Shown here: positions 36,226 through 45,812 of the stretch, in pieces
Numbering within the stretch: position 1 is the stretch's first letter
Layout of the letters: every line of letters begins with the position of its first letter
From: Legionella maceachernii
GTDB taxonomy: Bacteria; Pseudomonadota; Gammaproteobacteria; Legionellales; Legionellaceae
DNA: 64,000 nucleotides
Assembly (NCBI RefSeq): GCF_900167045.1
Contig: NZ_FUXJ01000003.1
Span: 274,578 to 338,577 of the forward strand
Direction: 5' to 3'
Notes under the pieces: generated by a model
The model's input: only the letters and a program-made list of their open reading frames with translations
The model's database searches: none
What the model was told of the DNA's origin: nothing
Made by a program: the position numbers and the translations under genes

Positions 36226-37125
36226 ATGAACCATTTTTTAGAAATCAGTCAACTTTCCAGCCAACAAATTAATTCCCTTTTACAAAGATCTTTGGATTTT
36301 AAGCGTAATAATCGATACCCTGGTTATGCTCAATACACCGTCGCCAATTTGTTTTATGAAAACAGTACGCGCACACGCGTGAGTTTCGAGTTGGCGGCTA
36401 AAAAGCTCTCCATGACAACCATTAACCTTAATTTACAAAGTTCATCTGAGGCAAAGGGAGAAGCGATTGAGGATACCATTCGGACTCTGTCTGCAATGGG
36501 AATAAATCTATTCGTTATAAGGCATCGACAAGATGGCTTGCAAAACGCATTAGCTGAAAAATTGCCCAAGAATATCCATATTATTAATGCCGGTGATGGA
36601 CAGCATGCTCATCCCAGCCAAGCAATGTTGGATTTGATGACAATAGTCGAGAAAAAACCTGATTTAACTCAGCTTAAATTAGCTATCGTTGGTAATATTA
36701 GACATTCACGAGTGGCAAATTCATTGCAATGTCTTTGTGCCACATTGGGTATTAGCGAATTGACATTGGTTGCTCCTGCTCTTTGGCAACCCCAAAAAGT
36801 GCACTATGGAAGAGTGACACATTCTTTAAGAGAGGGTTTAGCTGATGCAGATGTGGTGATTTGTTTACGTGTTCAGCATGAGCGATTGCAGGAAAATGAG
36901 CAAATGGATTTAGCCACTTATCGTCGTGAATATGCTTTAACGCAGGAGACGATCAAATACGCGAAGCCTGATGCCTTAATCATGCATCCGGGGCCTATGA
37001 ACCGTGGTGTAGAAATTGATAGTGAGGTCGCTGATGGGCCTCAATCTTGCATTTTACAGCAAGTTACTAATGGGGTATTCATGCGCATGGCGATACTTGA
37101 ATCTTTAATTTTATGTGAAGCCTAA
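36226..37125 (+). CDS. pyrB: Aspartate carbamoyltransferase catalytic subunit
   Basis: 299 residues; makes carbamoyl-aspartate in pyrimidine synthesis. The carbamoyl-phosphate site STRTRVSFE is at 47-55, HPSQAMLDLMTI follows, and MHPGPMNRGVEI is near the C-terminus. No pyrI regulatory gene or inactive pyrC homologue adjoins it. It starts ten bases after ruvX, and the following SDR gene is 12 bases on. Confidence 0.96.
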   Translation: MNHFLEISQLSSQQINSLLQRSLDFKRNNRYPGYAQYTVANLFYENSTRTRVSFELAAKKLSMTTINLNLQSSSEAKGEAIEDTIRTLSAMGINLFVIRHRQDGLQNALAEKLPKNIHIINAGDGQHAHPSQAMLDLMTIVEKKPDLTQLKLAIVGNIRHSRVANSLQCLCATLGISELTLVAPALWQPQKVHYGRVTHSLREGLADADVVICLRVQHERLQENEQMDLATYRREYALTQETIKYAKPDALIMHPGPMNRGVEIDSEVADGPQSCILQQVTNGVFMRMAILESLILCEA

Positions 37126-37137
37126 AAGGACTTTGGT

Positions 37138-37857
37138 ATGAGTAATAAAAAACCTCTTGTGGTGATAACAGGAGCCAGTGCTGGTATCGGTAGAGCTTTG
37201 GCTAATAAATTTTCAGAGGAAGGTCACCCTTGTTTGCTGATCAGTCGTCATATGGAACCGCTACCAGAGTTAACAGGACGAGAAATCAGCTATGCTCAGG
37301 TGGATGTGACGAATTATCTCCAATTGGAAGAAGCCATTCGTGACGCAGAAAAAAAATACGGTAAAACAGAATGTCTTATTAATAATGCGGGCCTTATCCA
37401 TATTGGTGAATTTAGCGAGATGCCCATCGAAAAAATTCACGAGGAAATTGCAGTGTTATTGAATGGGGTCATTAATGGTATAAAAGTTGTTTTATCGGAC
37501 ATGGCAGAAAGGAAGTCCGGGACAATTATGAATATCAGCTCGATTGGGGATCGAAAACCAGGGGCTTTAGGGGTTAGCTATCATGCCAGTAAGCATGCTG
37601 TTCGTAGTGTGGCGGAAAGTTTGCAGATGGCTGAAGCTAAGAATAATGTACGAATTATGAATATTGCTCCCGGATTAATTCGAACTAATATTCATGCGAA
37701 TATGGGAATAAGTTTTGAAGAATATTGCGAACTCTTAGGCAATCCCACTTTTATCATGCCAGAGGAGTTGGCTGACATTATTCTCTTTTGTTGGAAGCTG
37801 CCTCAGAAAATATGTATTAGAGATTTGGTGGTTATGCCCACTGATTGTGCTTTTTAA
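37138..37857 (+). CDS. Short-chain dehydrogenase/reductase
   Basis: 239 residues. Cofactor motif GASAGIGRAL, NNAG motif in CLINNAGLIHIG, and the catalytic Ser/Tyr/Lys in NISSIGDRKPG and SYHASKHA. The lack of a basic residue after the Gly motif and the Asp in QVDVTNY do not settle NAD versus NADP. Probably read through from yqgE-ruvX-pyrB. The substrate is unknown. Confidence 0.9.
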   Translation: MSNKKPLVVITGASAGIGRALANKFSEEGHPCLLISRHMEPLPELTGREISYAQVDVTNYLQLEEAIRDAEKKYGKTECLINNAGLIHIGEFSEMPIEKIHEEIAVLLNGVINGIKVVLSDMAERKSGTIMNISSIGDRKPGALGVSYHASKHAVRSVAESLQMAEAKNNVRIMNIAPGLIRTNIHANMGISFEEYCELLGNPTFIMPEELADIILFCWKLPQKICIRDLVVMPTDCAF

Positions 37858-37860
37858 CCT

Positions 37861-38781
37861 TCAGTTGACGACCAAATCAAATGTTCTGAAATTCACCTCT
37901 TCTTCCTGAATCCAGGCTTGGGTAATTGAATATTCAGGTAACTCTATCCAGGTAGTGCGGTCCGTTGATAAGGGTTCTGAAGCAAAAAGGATGTTTCGCC
38001 TTATTCCGGTACCGTGCATCTTGTATATGCCATTCACGATGCTATAGCTTTCGCCTACGGTTAACCAGAGACTATGGTACTCGAGAAATGCCTTCTGCAC
38101 ATTAGAGGTGTTGCAACCAAAGTTAAAAACAAAACGTGTAACGAAAAGGTATTCGCCATTGGTAATGAATAAATTAACCGGCGAAGCCTCCTCGATACCA
38201 CATTCTTTCCTCGCTTTGCCTAAAATTTCGAAGGTATTAACGATGGCCTGAAACGCTTCTTCCATGGGAACATTTTCCCGGTAATCTTTAAACTGTGATA
38301 AAAATAAAACGTAGACCCATTCGCTATCTGTTGTGCCCTTAATCATGCTCATTAATTGCGGTTTTATGTATTTGACTAAAGCTACTTTTAATCGCTCCAT
38401 GTGCGCTAGACTGCCATTGTGTGCTAAAGCGAAACACGTATCGTCGAATTTGAATGGATGGACATTTTGCTCTGAAACAGTTTCTACTGTTTTGTATTCG
38501 ACACCACGCACATGAGCAACCATGCAATGAGTGGTTAATTTTTTTGATAAGCGAAAAAGATTCTTATCAAAAAAGGGTAGGCATGTTGTTTTATAAAGAT
38601 AGGGTTCCTTGGGATAATGAGATGACTTAGACCACGCACAAAATCCCAGCCCTGCTAGGTTTTGAATATGTTTCATAAGCTGTGGAGCATAACTTTGGTG
38701 GACTAAACCATTGTCTGGGCCGTAAAGTAAGTCAAAAATACTTGATTCATTTTGACCGAGGTAAATTAGTACTCTACACAT
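37861..38781 (-). CDS. Class II glutamine amidotransferase domain protein (YafJ/EgtC-like)
   Basis: 306 residues. Cys2 after Met1 (MCRVLIYLG) is the N-terminal nucleophile of Ntn amidotransferases. VAHVRGVEYKTV and FALAHNGSL, with TDSEWVY, complete the glutaminase site. No synthase domain follows, so it may hydrolyse gamma-glutamyl bonds, as EgtC does in ergothioneine synthesis. Last gene of a three-gene run after a GCS2-type ligase and a cyclic-nucleotide-domain protein; the gap to the latter is four bases. Confidence 0.85.
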   Translation of the reverse strand: MCRVLIYLGQNESSIFDLLYGPDNGLVHQSYAPQLMKHIQNLAGLGFCAWSKSSHYPKEPYLYKTTCLPFFDKNLFRLSKKLTTHCMVAHVRGVEYKTVETVSEQNVHPFKFDDTCFALAHNGSLAHMERLKVALVKYIKPQLMSMIKGTTDSEWVYVLFLSQFKDYRENVPMEEAFQAIVNTFEILGKARKECGIEEASPVNLFITNGEYLFVTRFVFNFGCNTSNVQKAFLEYHSLWLTVGESYSIVNGIYKMHGTGIRRNILFASEPLSTDRTTWIELPEYSITQAWIQEEEVNFRTFDLVVN

Positions 38782-38785
38782 AATT

Positions 38786-39802
38786 TTATCCTATTAGGTT
38801 TTCGTACTCACAATTGATTCTGACAAATTGGCGATTTACGACATAAACTAATCGTGCAATGTGGTGATTTATCTGCCTGCTAATATGAAAGAAGATGTCT
38901 GGATTAAGGTCGCGGATTTTGTAATAAGAATCAAAATCCAATTCAAGGAGTGTGGAGTTCTCGCTAGTAAGATAAGCCACATGATGCTGAAATTCAGGAA
39001 AAATACTGGTTGGGTTTTCTAAAAAAATTTCGCCTATGCCAGAAACTGCGAGCGATTTATTTAATACTTCATCTTGTTTGATGAACATCATTACTGCGCC
39101 TGAATAGGGAATACACAATCGCGAATTTTTGGAGTTATGAAGTTGAAATGGATAACCGCGATCATACTGGCGAAAAGACATAAAAGATAACAAGAAATGA
39201 AGCTGCTCCTCTTCTAATGTGGAAAAGAAATGCATTTGTTTAAGGTAATTAAAATCCAACTGATTATTCGATAATTTTTTACATCGAGCTTTGTGATTAA
39301 GTAGAGATAGTGCGTACTGCGATGAAATATCTATCCGTTCAGCTATTTTTCTAAGGAGTGAGATCAGTAAAAGAATTTGATTAATAATTTTTTTTCGGGT
39401 TTGACGGATTATATTGGTTTCGAACTTATATGCCGTACTAGGATAAGAAAAATGAAGTGTGTTCAAAATTTCTCGCGAAAAACTTAAGCAAGTGCAATTG
39501 TTTTCAGCAATAATCGACGCGGTAATCGGGGTATGCGTAAGAAACGTCACCTCTCCAAAAATCTGGCCACAATCAAGTTTTGTTGCCAGTTTTTGAGTAT
39601 CGCCGGGTAAAGTGACATACACTAAAACGCTTCCCTTTTCGAGTAAATAAAGTTTATCTCCATAAGAACCTTGAGACATGATTGTTTCACCGGCTCTAAA
39701 CTGCTCGATTCGGGAGTGCTCTCGGACGAAAGATAACTCATCCTCCAAAAAATCAATAAACAGAGGATGGTTTTTAAAGTTGGTAGCAGAAGAAATATTC
39801 AT
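38786..39802 (-). CDS. Tandem cyclic-nucleotide-binding-domain protein
   Basis: 338 residues from the ATG at 39802, which has AAGGA five bases upstream; an in-frame ATG at 39823 would overlap the previous gene. Residues about 20-130 are a cNMP-binding domain (IMSQGSYGDKLYLLEKGSVLVYV, CGQIFGEVTFLTHTPITASI), and a second, more divergent copy follows at about 190-310. No helix-turn-helix or kinase domain is visible, so it is a sensor or regulatory partner rather than a CRP-type activator. Sandwiched between a GCS2 ligase and an amidotransferase. Confidence 0.82.
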   Translation of the reverse strand: MNISSATNFKNHPLFIDFLEDELSFVREHSRIEQFRAGETIMSQGSYGDKLYLLEKGSVLVYVTLPGDTQKLATKLDCGQIFGEVTFLTHTPITASIIAENNCTCLSFSREILNTLHFSYPSTAYKFETNIIRQTRKKIINQILLLISLLRKIAERIDISSQYALSLLNHKARCKKLSNNQLDFNYLKQMHFFSTLEEEQLHFLLSFMSFRQYDRGYPFQLHNSKNSRLCIPYSGAVMMFIKQDEVLNKSLAVSGIGEIFLENPTSIFPEFQHHVAYLTSENSTLLELDFDSYYKIRDLNPDIFFHISRQINHHIARLVYVVNRQFVRINCEYENLIG

Positions 39803-39810
39803 TACATTCC

Positions 39811-41247
39811 TTATATTTTCCATTCTGAAACAGGACGTTCTTGGTATTGATTTTCCAAATAACTTGTCATCATATTATAGAAATTTTTACCGTATTTTTC
39901 GATAAAATTGATTTGCCATTGACTCCCATTCGTTTTTAATTTTACTCGTTGTTTGATAATGCCTAAATAATCATTAATATCGTCTGTAGAAATACCTAGT
40001 GCTTCTAGCCCCTTATAGGCTAATGGAAGTAACTCCTCTAAGAGGGTAATAGCATGCATTTCGCGATTCGCAAACCATTTGAATTTTGCTTGAAGACCAA
40101 AGCGCGCAGCATTAAAAAAATTTCTGCGTGCAGCATGAAAAGGCAAGAGATAGTCAATGGGTACTGATTGAATTGAAAAATAATGAAGAAGGCCATAAAA
40201 AAAAGCAGCGTTTGCCATCATATCAATGATGGTTGGACCCGAAGGTGGACCACGGTGTTCAATGCGTAAATGGGGTTTTAAATTAGGACTAAAATCGATG
40301 ACTGGGCGATTCCAACGGTAAACCACGCCATTTTGCCGTCTTACGTGTATCATCATTTCAGGGGTAAATTCGGGAAAAACCTCGGGTAAAAGGCGAGGAA
40401 AATATTGATAGTTTTGATCGAATAATTCGAAAAAAGAGTTACGTAGATAATTAGTTCCGAATAAGCAGCACTTAAACCCCCTATCGCGATCAAATAAATG
40501 TAATGTCATGGATTGATCAAATGAAGCTATTCTTGTTTCACTCCAAAGTTGATGTCCTAATAAAAAAGGACTATTAGCCGAAATAGCCAAGACAGGTCCT
40601 GCGATTGCTTGAGCAACGTTATAGTATTGTACTGACTGACTTAACCCGATTTGAATATGCATTTGAAATGCTGAAATAAGGCCATTGATTGCTAAGGATT
40701 TAGGCTTTATCGTCAAGGTTTCTCCTTTCGGGCCTTCAATATGAATTTTTGATATTTTTCCTTTACAATGCTTGGCTATGCAGGAGCTGAGTATTTGATA
40801 CCTTTGTTTATTCGTCATAAACTCAGGATGATGAGCTTTTTCAGTAGCAGTGGGTAAGCTTCCAATTAAAGCTAAATAAGAATTGCATTCTCCGGCAGTA
40901 TGTAAACAATGATTCCATAATTCCAGTATGTTTTTATGCAAGGAACTAAAGCAATCTCCATATAGACTAAAATGTGAAGTATTAATTTCCAGATGTGATG
41001 CACCTACTTCAGGTATTAAAAAAGGGCGATTCACGCGGTCGATGAATGCTAAATTTTCAGGAAGAGGACTAAAGGCTTTATCAAGAATAAAAAATTCAAT
41101 TTCTGCACCAATGGCTAACTCACGCTCCATGAAATACTGTTCAATAAACCATTCCTCAAGCAGCCGCGTTTCTTCAAATAAGTGACGGTCAAATGCCTGA
41201 TAATCAACTTTGCTCTTTGGGCTATGCAATTCTTTGTGGTAGGTCAT
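39811..41247 (-). CDS. GCS2-family glutamate-cysteine-ligase-like enzyme
   Basis: 478 residues. AIGAEIEFFILDKAFSPLPENL is the GxExEF motif of carboxylate-amine ligases of the GCS2 family (plant-type GCL, EgtA, YbdK). VGASHLEINTSH, RIEHRGPPSGPT and FNAARFGLQAKF are further blocks. It may join an amino group to a glutamate gamma-carboxyl. A separate gshA lies at 19.5 kb, so glutathione synthesis does not need this gene. First of a three-gene operon. Confidence 0.85.
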   Translation of the reverse strand: MTYHKELHSPKSKVDYQAFDRHLFEETRLLEEWFIEQYFMERELAIGAEIEFFILDKAFSPLPENLAFIDRVNRPFLIPEVGASHLEINTSHFSLYGDCFSSLHKNILELWNHCLHTAGECNSYLALIGSLPTATEKAHHPEFMTNKQRYQILSSCIAKHCKGKISKIHIEGPKGETLTIKPKSLAINGLISAFQMHIQIGLSQSVQYYNVAQAIAGPVLAISANSPFLLGHQLWSETRIASFDQSMTLHLFDRDRGFKCCLFGTNYLRNSFFELFDQNYQYFPRLLPEVFPEFTPEMMIHVRRQNGVVYRWNRPVIDFSPNLKPHLRIEHRGPPSGPTIIDMMANAAFFYGLLHYFSIQSVPIDYLLPFHAARRNFFNAARFGLQAKFKWFANREMHAITLLEELLPLAYKGLEALGISTDDINDYLGIIKQRVKLKTNGSQWQINFIEKYGKNFYNMMTSYLENQYQERPVSEWKI

Positions 41248-41426
41248 TAATGCTCTCCAGCATTAATCCATTTGATAAAAGTATTATAGCTTTAAATAAG
41301 TATCTAAATTTATGCGTATAAAAATTCGGATTTTATTTGGTAAATTGGTCTATATTTTATGAATAACCATTAAAATAATTCATTTTGGTTTTTTCAAATA
41401 ATTAAAGATAATTATCGGAGATTAAG

Positions 41427-41744
41427 ATGTCTTTACTTAAAAGGGAAAATGGGGATGGAAATTTAAATAAAATCACTATTGATTTTAGTTATGAATTAGA
41501 GGAAATATGCTTGGATAACCAAAGGAAAATGGAAGAAAAACGCTTGGATTTTAGAGAAGAATTAAAGACTTCAATTCTAGTGTTAAAAAACGAAATTGAC
41601 CAGGCGGCATTAATGGATCTCAAAGAGATAGAAGAAGTAAATAAAGAGAAAGATAATGAAATTGAAAAGTTGCAAACTCTAGTAAATGAAATGGTGAGGG
41701 AAGTAGAGAGTTGTACTATGACCAGTAAGAAGAAAATAAAATAA
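41427..41744 (+). CDS. Small coiled-coil protein of unknown function
   Basis: 105 residues, after a CGGAG ribosome site. From residue 20 onward the sequence is an uninterrupted charged coiled coil (Glu and Lys with heptad Leu/Ile), ending in a Lys-rich tail. No signal or membrane segment. Not recognised. The composition is unlike its housekeeping neighbours and could suit a small secreted or scaffold protein. Confidence 0.5.
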   Translation: MSLLKRENGDGNLNKITIDFSYELEEICLDNQRKMEEKRLDFREELKTSILVLKNEIDQAALMDLKEIEEVNKEKDNEIEKLQTLVNEMVREVESCTMTSKKKIK

Positions 41745-41872
41745 TTTTCCAGCTTTATATCTCTGATTATGACCCTGAGAATGCAACCGTGCTGCGTGCG
41801 TAAGCAAGCAGATAAGAACACGTGCTCTTATGAGTCTACTTGCGCGTGCAGTCCTAGCCCCGTTACTGCAAT

Positions 41873-43390
41873 TTATTCTTTCCTTTGAGGTCTAATCGTT
41901 TGTTTAAACGAGAGTGCTTGTTGTAAACAACCCAGTTCAACTGTGGGTAATCCGTTCATGTCTGCAATGGTTCTGGCTACTTTAAGAAGGCGATGATAAG
42001 CTCGGGCAGAGAGCTTAAGGCGCTCCAATGCATGGCCTAGAAATTGACGCTCTTCATGATTTAATGCGCAAAAGCGCTCACAATCTTTCACACTTAATTG
42101 AGCATTGATGCAATTTTGGCGTTCCAGTTGTACCAATCGAATTTTTGCAACAAATTGTCTTATCTTATCGCTTTGTGGTGTTTCATATTCAAGAGGTTTC
42201 ACCATTTCCGATTGAGTAAGTGCCTGGACATTGATTTGCATATCAATCCTATCCAGTAAGGGGGCAGATAATTTTGCTAGGTAACGGTTAATTCGTTCAG
42301 GTGAACATAAGCAGTCGGCTTGAGGATTTCCCCATTGTCCACAAGGGCAGGGGTTCATTGCCGCAATAAGTTGAAATTTTGCGGGAAATTCAGTTTGCAC
42401 TGCGGCTCTTGAGATGCAAATGTGGCCTGATTCTAAAGGCTCACGCAGGGTCTCTAAAACATGCTTATGGAACTCGGGTAATTCATCAAGAAATAAAACC
42501 CCATGATGGGCAAGAGAAATTTCGCCCGGTTTAGGTGGATTACCTCCACCCACGAGAGCAACTGGCGAGGCAGTATGATGAGGAGAGCGAAAAGGGGGAC
42601 AGCGCCATTGATGGCAATTAAGTTGCCGACCACGAATGGAGTTTATCGCAGCACACTCTAGCGCTTCCTCTTCCGTCAAGGAGGGTAATAATGTGTTGAA
42701 GCGTTTAGCAAGCATGGTTTTACCGCTACCTGGTGGGCCGCACAATAAGACACTATGACCACCACAAGCTGCTATCTCTAAGGCTAATTTAGCGTGGTGT
42801 TGGCCTTTGACCTCCGACCAATCGAGTTCATGCTTAAAATCATAATCACTGGGCTTGGGAGGTAGTGTTTGCAGAGGTGTATCTTGACATAAGTAACTAC
42901 ACACTTCACGAAGATTATTGGCCGCATAAACTCCTTCTTGTCCTACAAGCGAAGCTTCTTCTGCATTAGCCGCTGCAATGACTAAGAATTGTTTATCCCG
43001 ATGTGCAGCAAGCACAACGGGGATAATTGCTGATACACCGCGCAGATGACCGCTTAAGGCCAGTTCGCCAATAAATTCATGCGAAGCGAGTTTTTGCGAA
43101 GCAATTTGTCCAGAAGCGGCGAGAATACCAATGGCTATAGGTAAATCAAAACCACTGCCGGATTTAGGTAAATCAGCAGGGGCCAAATTGACAGTGATTT
43201 TACGGTAGGGAAAATCAAACTGGCTATTGATAATGGCGCTGCGCACCCTATCCTTACTTTCTTTGACAGCAGTTTCAGCTAATCCAACGATAGTGAAATT
43301 GGGTAATCCATTGGATAGGTGGACTTCAACGGAGACAGGCTGAGCCTGAACTCCCACGGCAGAGCGCGTTTTGCTAAATGCGAGATTCAT
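41873..43390 (-). CDS. comM: ComM/YifB Mg-chelatase-like AAA+ ATPase
   Basis: 505 residues. N-terminal Lon-like domain (TRSAVGVQAQPVSVEVHLSNG, LPIAIGILAASGQ), Walker A GPPGSGKTML at about 212-221, Walker B VLFLDELPEF, and a C-terminal Mg-chelatase lid. A zinc-type CPCGQWG and CxC segment follows the ATPase. ComM is a hexameric branch-migration helicase used in natural transformation, relevant to naturally competent Legionella. Followed on the same strand by nothing close; ubiK lies upstream. Confidence 0.95.
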   Translation of the reverse strand: MNLAFSKTRSAVGVQAQPVSVEVHLSNGLPNFTIVGLAETAVKESKDRVRSAIINSQFDFPYRKITVNLAPADLPKSGSGFDLPIAIGILAASGQIASQKLASHEFIGELALSGHLRGVSAIIPVVLAAHRDKQFLVIAAANAEEASLVGQEGVYAANNLREVCSYLCQDTPLQTLPPKPSDYDFKHELDWSEVKGQHHAKLALEIAACGGHSVLLCGPPGSGKTMLAKRFNTLLPSLTEEEALECAAINSIRGRQLNCHQWRCPPFRSPHHTASPVALVGGGNPPKPGEISLAHHGVLFLDELPEFHKHVLETLREPLESGHICISRAAVQTEFPAKFQLIAAMNPCPCGQWGNPQADCLCSPERINRYLAKLSAPLLDRIDMQINVQALTQSEMVKPLEYETPQSDKIRQFVAKIRLVQLERQNCINAQLSVKDCERFCALNHEERQFLGHALERLKLSARAYHRLLKVARTIADMNGLPTVELGCLQQALSFKQTIRPQRKE

Positions 43391-43443
43391 CTTTCTTCCT
43401 GATTTAAAGATTGGACAAGGCTATTCTACGGAAAAACTGAGGA

Positions 43444-43716
43444 CTAGCTCAATCCTTCTTTTTTGCTTTCCGTGGTTTGCTGAGTAAGCAAAGTATCCAC
43501 TTGCTTTTGCAAGGCATCTAATTTTTCACGTGTTCGAGCTAATACTTTCATTTGCACGTCAAATTCTTCACGAGTGACTAAATCCATTCGTGCGAAAGTC
43601 GCTTGAAGAATCTCTTTAAATTTCTGTTGAATCTCATTTTCGAAATTTTGGAAACTTCCCGGTAAGCTAGCAAAAAGCTTCTTAGCTAGATCATCAAATT
43701 GTTTTGGGTCAAACAT
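43444..43716 (-). CDS. ubiK: UbiK/YqiC ubiquinone biosynthesis accessory factor
   Basis: 90 residues from MFDPKQFDDLAKKLF at 43716, with GGAGATC upstream; the frame extends upstream to 43746. An N-terminal amphipathic helix (LFASLPGSFQNFENEI) and a C-terminal coiled coil (LARTREKLDALQKQVDTL) match the BMFP/UbiK family. It assists the Ubi complex in aerobic ubiquinone synthesis. Adjacent comM is the usual neighbour. Confidence 0.92.
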   Translation of the reverse strand: MFDPKQFDDLAKKLFASLPGSFQNFENEIQQKFKEILQATFARMDLVTREEFDVQMKVLARTREKLDALQKQVDTLLTQQTTESKKEGLS

Positions 43717-43808
43717 AAAGATCTCCTGTCGAGATATTGCTATCACGACAGTCTAGCAACGGTTATCCATGAATTCTACTAGAACCTTAAATTCACAGAA
43801 CTGGTCAG

Positions 43809-44054
43809 TTAGAATTTGTTCCATTTGGCCTGGGCTGAGCCGTTTTCTGGCTTTTCTTCAGCCTTTTTTTTCAGAGCAGCAATCCCTTCTTCCATTAATC
43901 TTGCCGCTTCCTTTCGGGTCTTTGCAGTCTTTTCTTCTTTAGGAGAAAAATAAAAATCATCTTTAGGAGGGAAAAAGCTGGCCTCTTGCGAAAAAAAAGA
44001 ATTTTTTCTTCCGGGGATAGGAATAGGTAATGATTCACGTCGTTCCTTCGTCAT
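43809..44054 (-). CDS. Small charged protein of unknown function
   Basis: 81 residues. The first half is Pro/Phe/Ser-rich and probably disordered (IPIPGRKNSFFSQEASFFPP); the second is a Lys/Ala/Glu helix (EAARLMEEGIAALKKKAEEK). An AGGGGA site stands upstream. Not recognised. Low complexity makes it a weaker gene call than its neighbours. Confidence 0.5.
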   Translation of the reverse strand: MTKERRESLPIPIPGRKNSFFSQEASFFPPKDDFYFSPKEEKTAKTRKEAARLMEEGIAALKKKAEEKPENGSAQAKWNKF

Positions 44055-44191
44055 GATTTCCCCTGTAGGATTAGTTAATTAACAAACAGGTTATATTTTA
44101 ATTGATTTTAATAAAAATAAACCTAATTTACAACAAGTATTAATCTCCATAGAATTAGGCTATTCCCGGAAAAAAGGCAGGGTCAAAAGTG

Positions 44192-45424
44192 ATGAAATTC
44201 GATGCCATGGTACTAGGAGGCGGAATTGTTGGCGTATCGGTTGCAATCCATTTGCAAATGCGAGGACGTTCTGTTGCATTAGTCGATTTAAAAGCGCCTG
44301 GAAGCGAAACCTCGTTTGGCAATGCGGGGTTGATTCAACGCGAAGGAGTGTATCCCTACGCCTTTCCAAGAGATGCTGCTTCATTGATAAAATATGCGTT
44401 TAATCGCTCGCCTGAGGTAAGGTATCACTTAAAATCTCTACTTAAGCTCGCGCCATTCCTGTGGAAATACTGGTTTCACTCACATCCTCGACGTCACGCG
44501 GAAATCGCTCGTTCTTACGCCACATTAATTCAGCATAGTGTAACAGAACACCATGCATTAGCCGAAGTTGCTCAAGCTAAGCATTTATTTCGCTCTGATG
44601 GATGGCTCAAAGTATTTAGAACAGCGAAAACACAAGATAAAGAAACGCGTTTTGCTGAAAAATGCCAAGAAGAATATGGTGTTCAATTTGAAATACTGGA
44701 CTCAGCTTCTTTGCGTCACATTGAACCTGATCTTGACCCCGCCTTATTAGGTGCCCTTCGCTATACAGAATCAGAATCTGTCAGTGACCCTGGTGCGCTT
44801 GTTTCTGCTTACGCGAGCCATTTTGAGCGTATTGGAGGACGATTTTTCTTTGGAGATGCATTGACTCTAACGGATCAATGGAAGCTTAAAACCAAGGATG
44901 GTCAGATTAATGCAGATGCTGCAGTGATCACACTAGGACCGTGGTCTGATGTCTTAAGCGCGCGACTTGGGTATCGCTTTCCCCTTGCTGTCAAGCGAGG
45001 GTACCATATGCATTATAAGGCAAAGCCAGATGCACGCCTTATTCACCCAGTGCTCGATATCGAAAATGGTTATTTAGTCACTCCAATGGCGCGCGGTGTC
45101 CGATTAACGACTGGCGCTGAATTTGCAAACCGAGACTCAAGAAAAACACCGTTGCAACTGGATACAGTCGAGCCCATTGCTCGTACTCTTTTTCCTATTA
45201 CTCATCGTTTAGAAGAGCTGCCTTGGATGGGGAGTAGGCCATGTACCCCAGACATGCTTCCCATCATCGGAAAAGCCTCCCGTCATGATGGGCTTTGGTT
45301 TGCATTTGGCCATGCGCATCACGGCTTGACGCTAGGACCAGTAACTGGACGTATGCTTGCCGAGATGATGACAGAAAAAGACACAATAACGAATCCATTA
45401 CCATTTAGCCCCAATCGATTTTAA
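44192..45424 (+). CDS. FAD-dependent amino-acid oxidoreductase (DadA-like)
   Basis: 410 residues from the ATG at 44192 (a GTG immediately before is also possible). The Rossmann motif VLGGGIVGVSVAIHL binds FAD, ETSFGNAGLIQ follows, and the C-terminal MGSRPCTPDMLPIIG and FAFGHAHHGLTLGPVTG close the FAD site. This matches the D-amino-acid dehydrogenase subgroup of DAO proteins. The substrate is not known. It precedes glnB by 40 bases, so it may share its transcript. Confidence 0.88.
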   Translation: MKFDAMVLGGGIVGVSVAIHLQMRGRSVALVDLKAPGSETSFGNAGLIQREGVYPYAFPRDAASLIKYAFNRSPEVRYHLKSLLKLAPFLWKYWFHSHPRRHAEIARSYATLIQHSVTEHHALAEVAQAKHLFRSDGWLKVFRTAKTQDKETRFAEKCQEEYGVQFEILDSASLRHIEPDLDPALLGALRYTESESVSDPGALVSAYASHFERIGGRFFFGDALTLTDQWKLKTKDGQINADAAVITLGPWSDVLSARLGYRFPLAVKRGYHMHYKAKPDARLIHPVLDIENGYLVTPMARGVRLTTGAEFANRDSRKTPLQLDTVEPIARTLFPITHRLEELPWMGSRPCTPDMLPIIGKASRHDGLWFAFGHAHHGLTLGPVTGRMLAEMMTEKDTITNPLPFSPNRF

Positions 45425-45464
45425 GAGGCCTTATGTATCCAATTTAATGAGAGAAGGAATGACT

Positions 45465-45803
45465 ATGAAAATGCTTACAGCGATTATTAAGCCTTTTAAA
45501 CTTGATGACGTGCACGAAGCACTGATGGAAATTGGTGTCCCCGGAATTACTATCTCTGAAACACGTGGGTTTGGCAGGCAAAAAGGGCATACTGAACTTT
45601 ATCGCGGTGCAGAATATGTCGTCGATTTTTTGCCGAAAATAAAAATTGAACTTGCTTTGGCGGATGATATGGTTGAAGCAGCGATTGATGCCATCTGCAA
45701 ATCGGCTTACACCGGTAAAATTGGAGATGGCAAAATTTTTGTCTACGAGTTACAACAAGTGGTTCGAATAAGAACGGGGGAAGTAGGAGTGGATGCCCTT
45801 TAG
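45465..45803 (+). CDS. glnB: Nitrogen regulatory protein P-II
   Basis: 112 residues from MKMLTAIIKPFKLDDV at 45465, chosen because an AGAAGGA site lies six bases upstream. Residue 51 is the uridylylated Tyr (YRGAEY) on the T-loop, and the C-terminal GKIGDGKIFV is the usual B-loop. P-II senses 2-oxoglutarate, ATP and ADP and regulates glutamine synthetase and NtrB. No amtB follows, so GlnB is a better call than GlnK. Confidence 0.95.
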   Translation: MKMLTAIIKPFKLDDVHEALMEIGVPGITISETRGFGRQKGHTELYRGAEYVVDFLPKIKIELALADDMVEAAIDAICKSAYTGKIGDGKIFVYELQQVVRIRTGEVGVDAL

Positions 45804-45812
45804 ACCCGCGAT

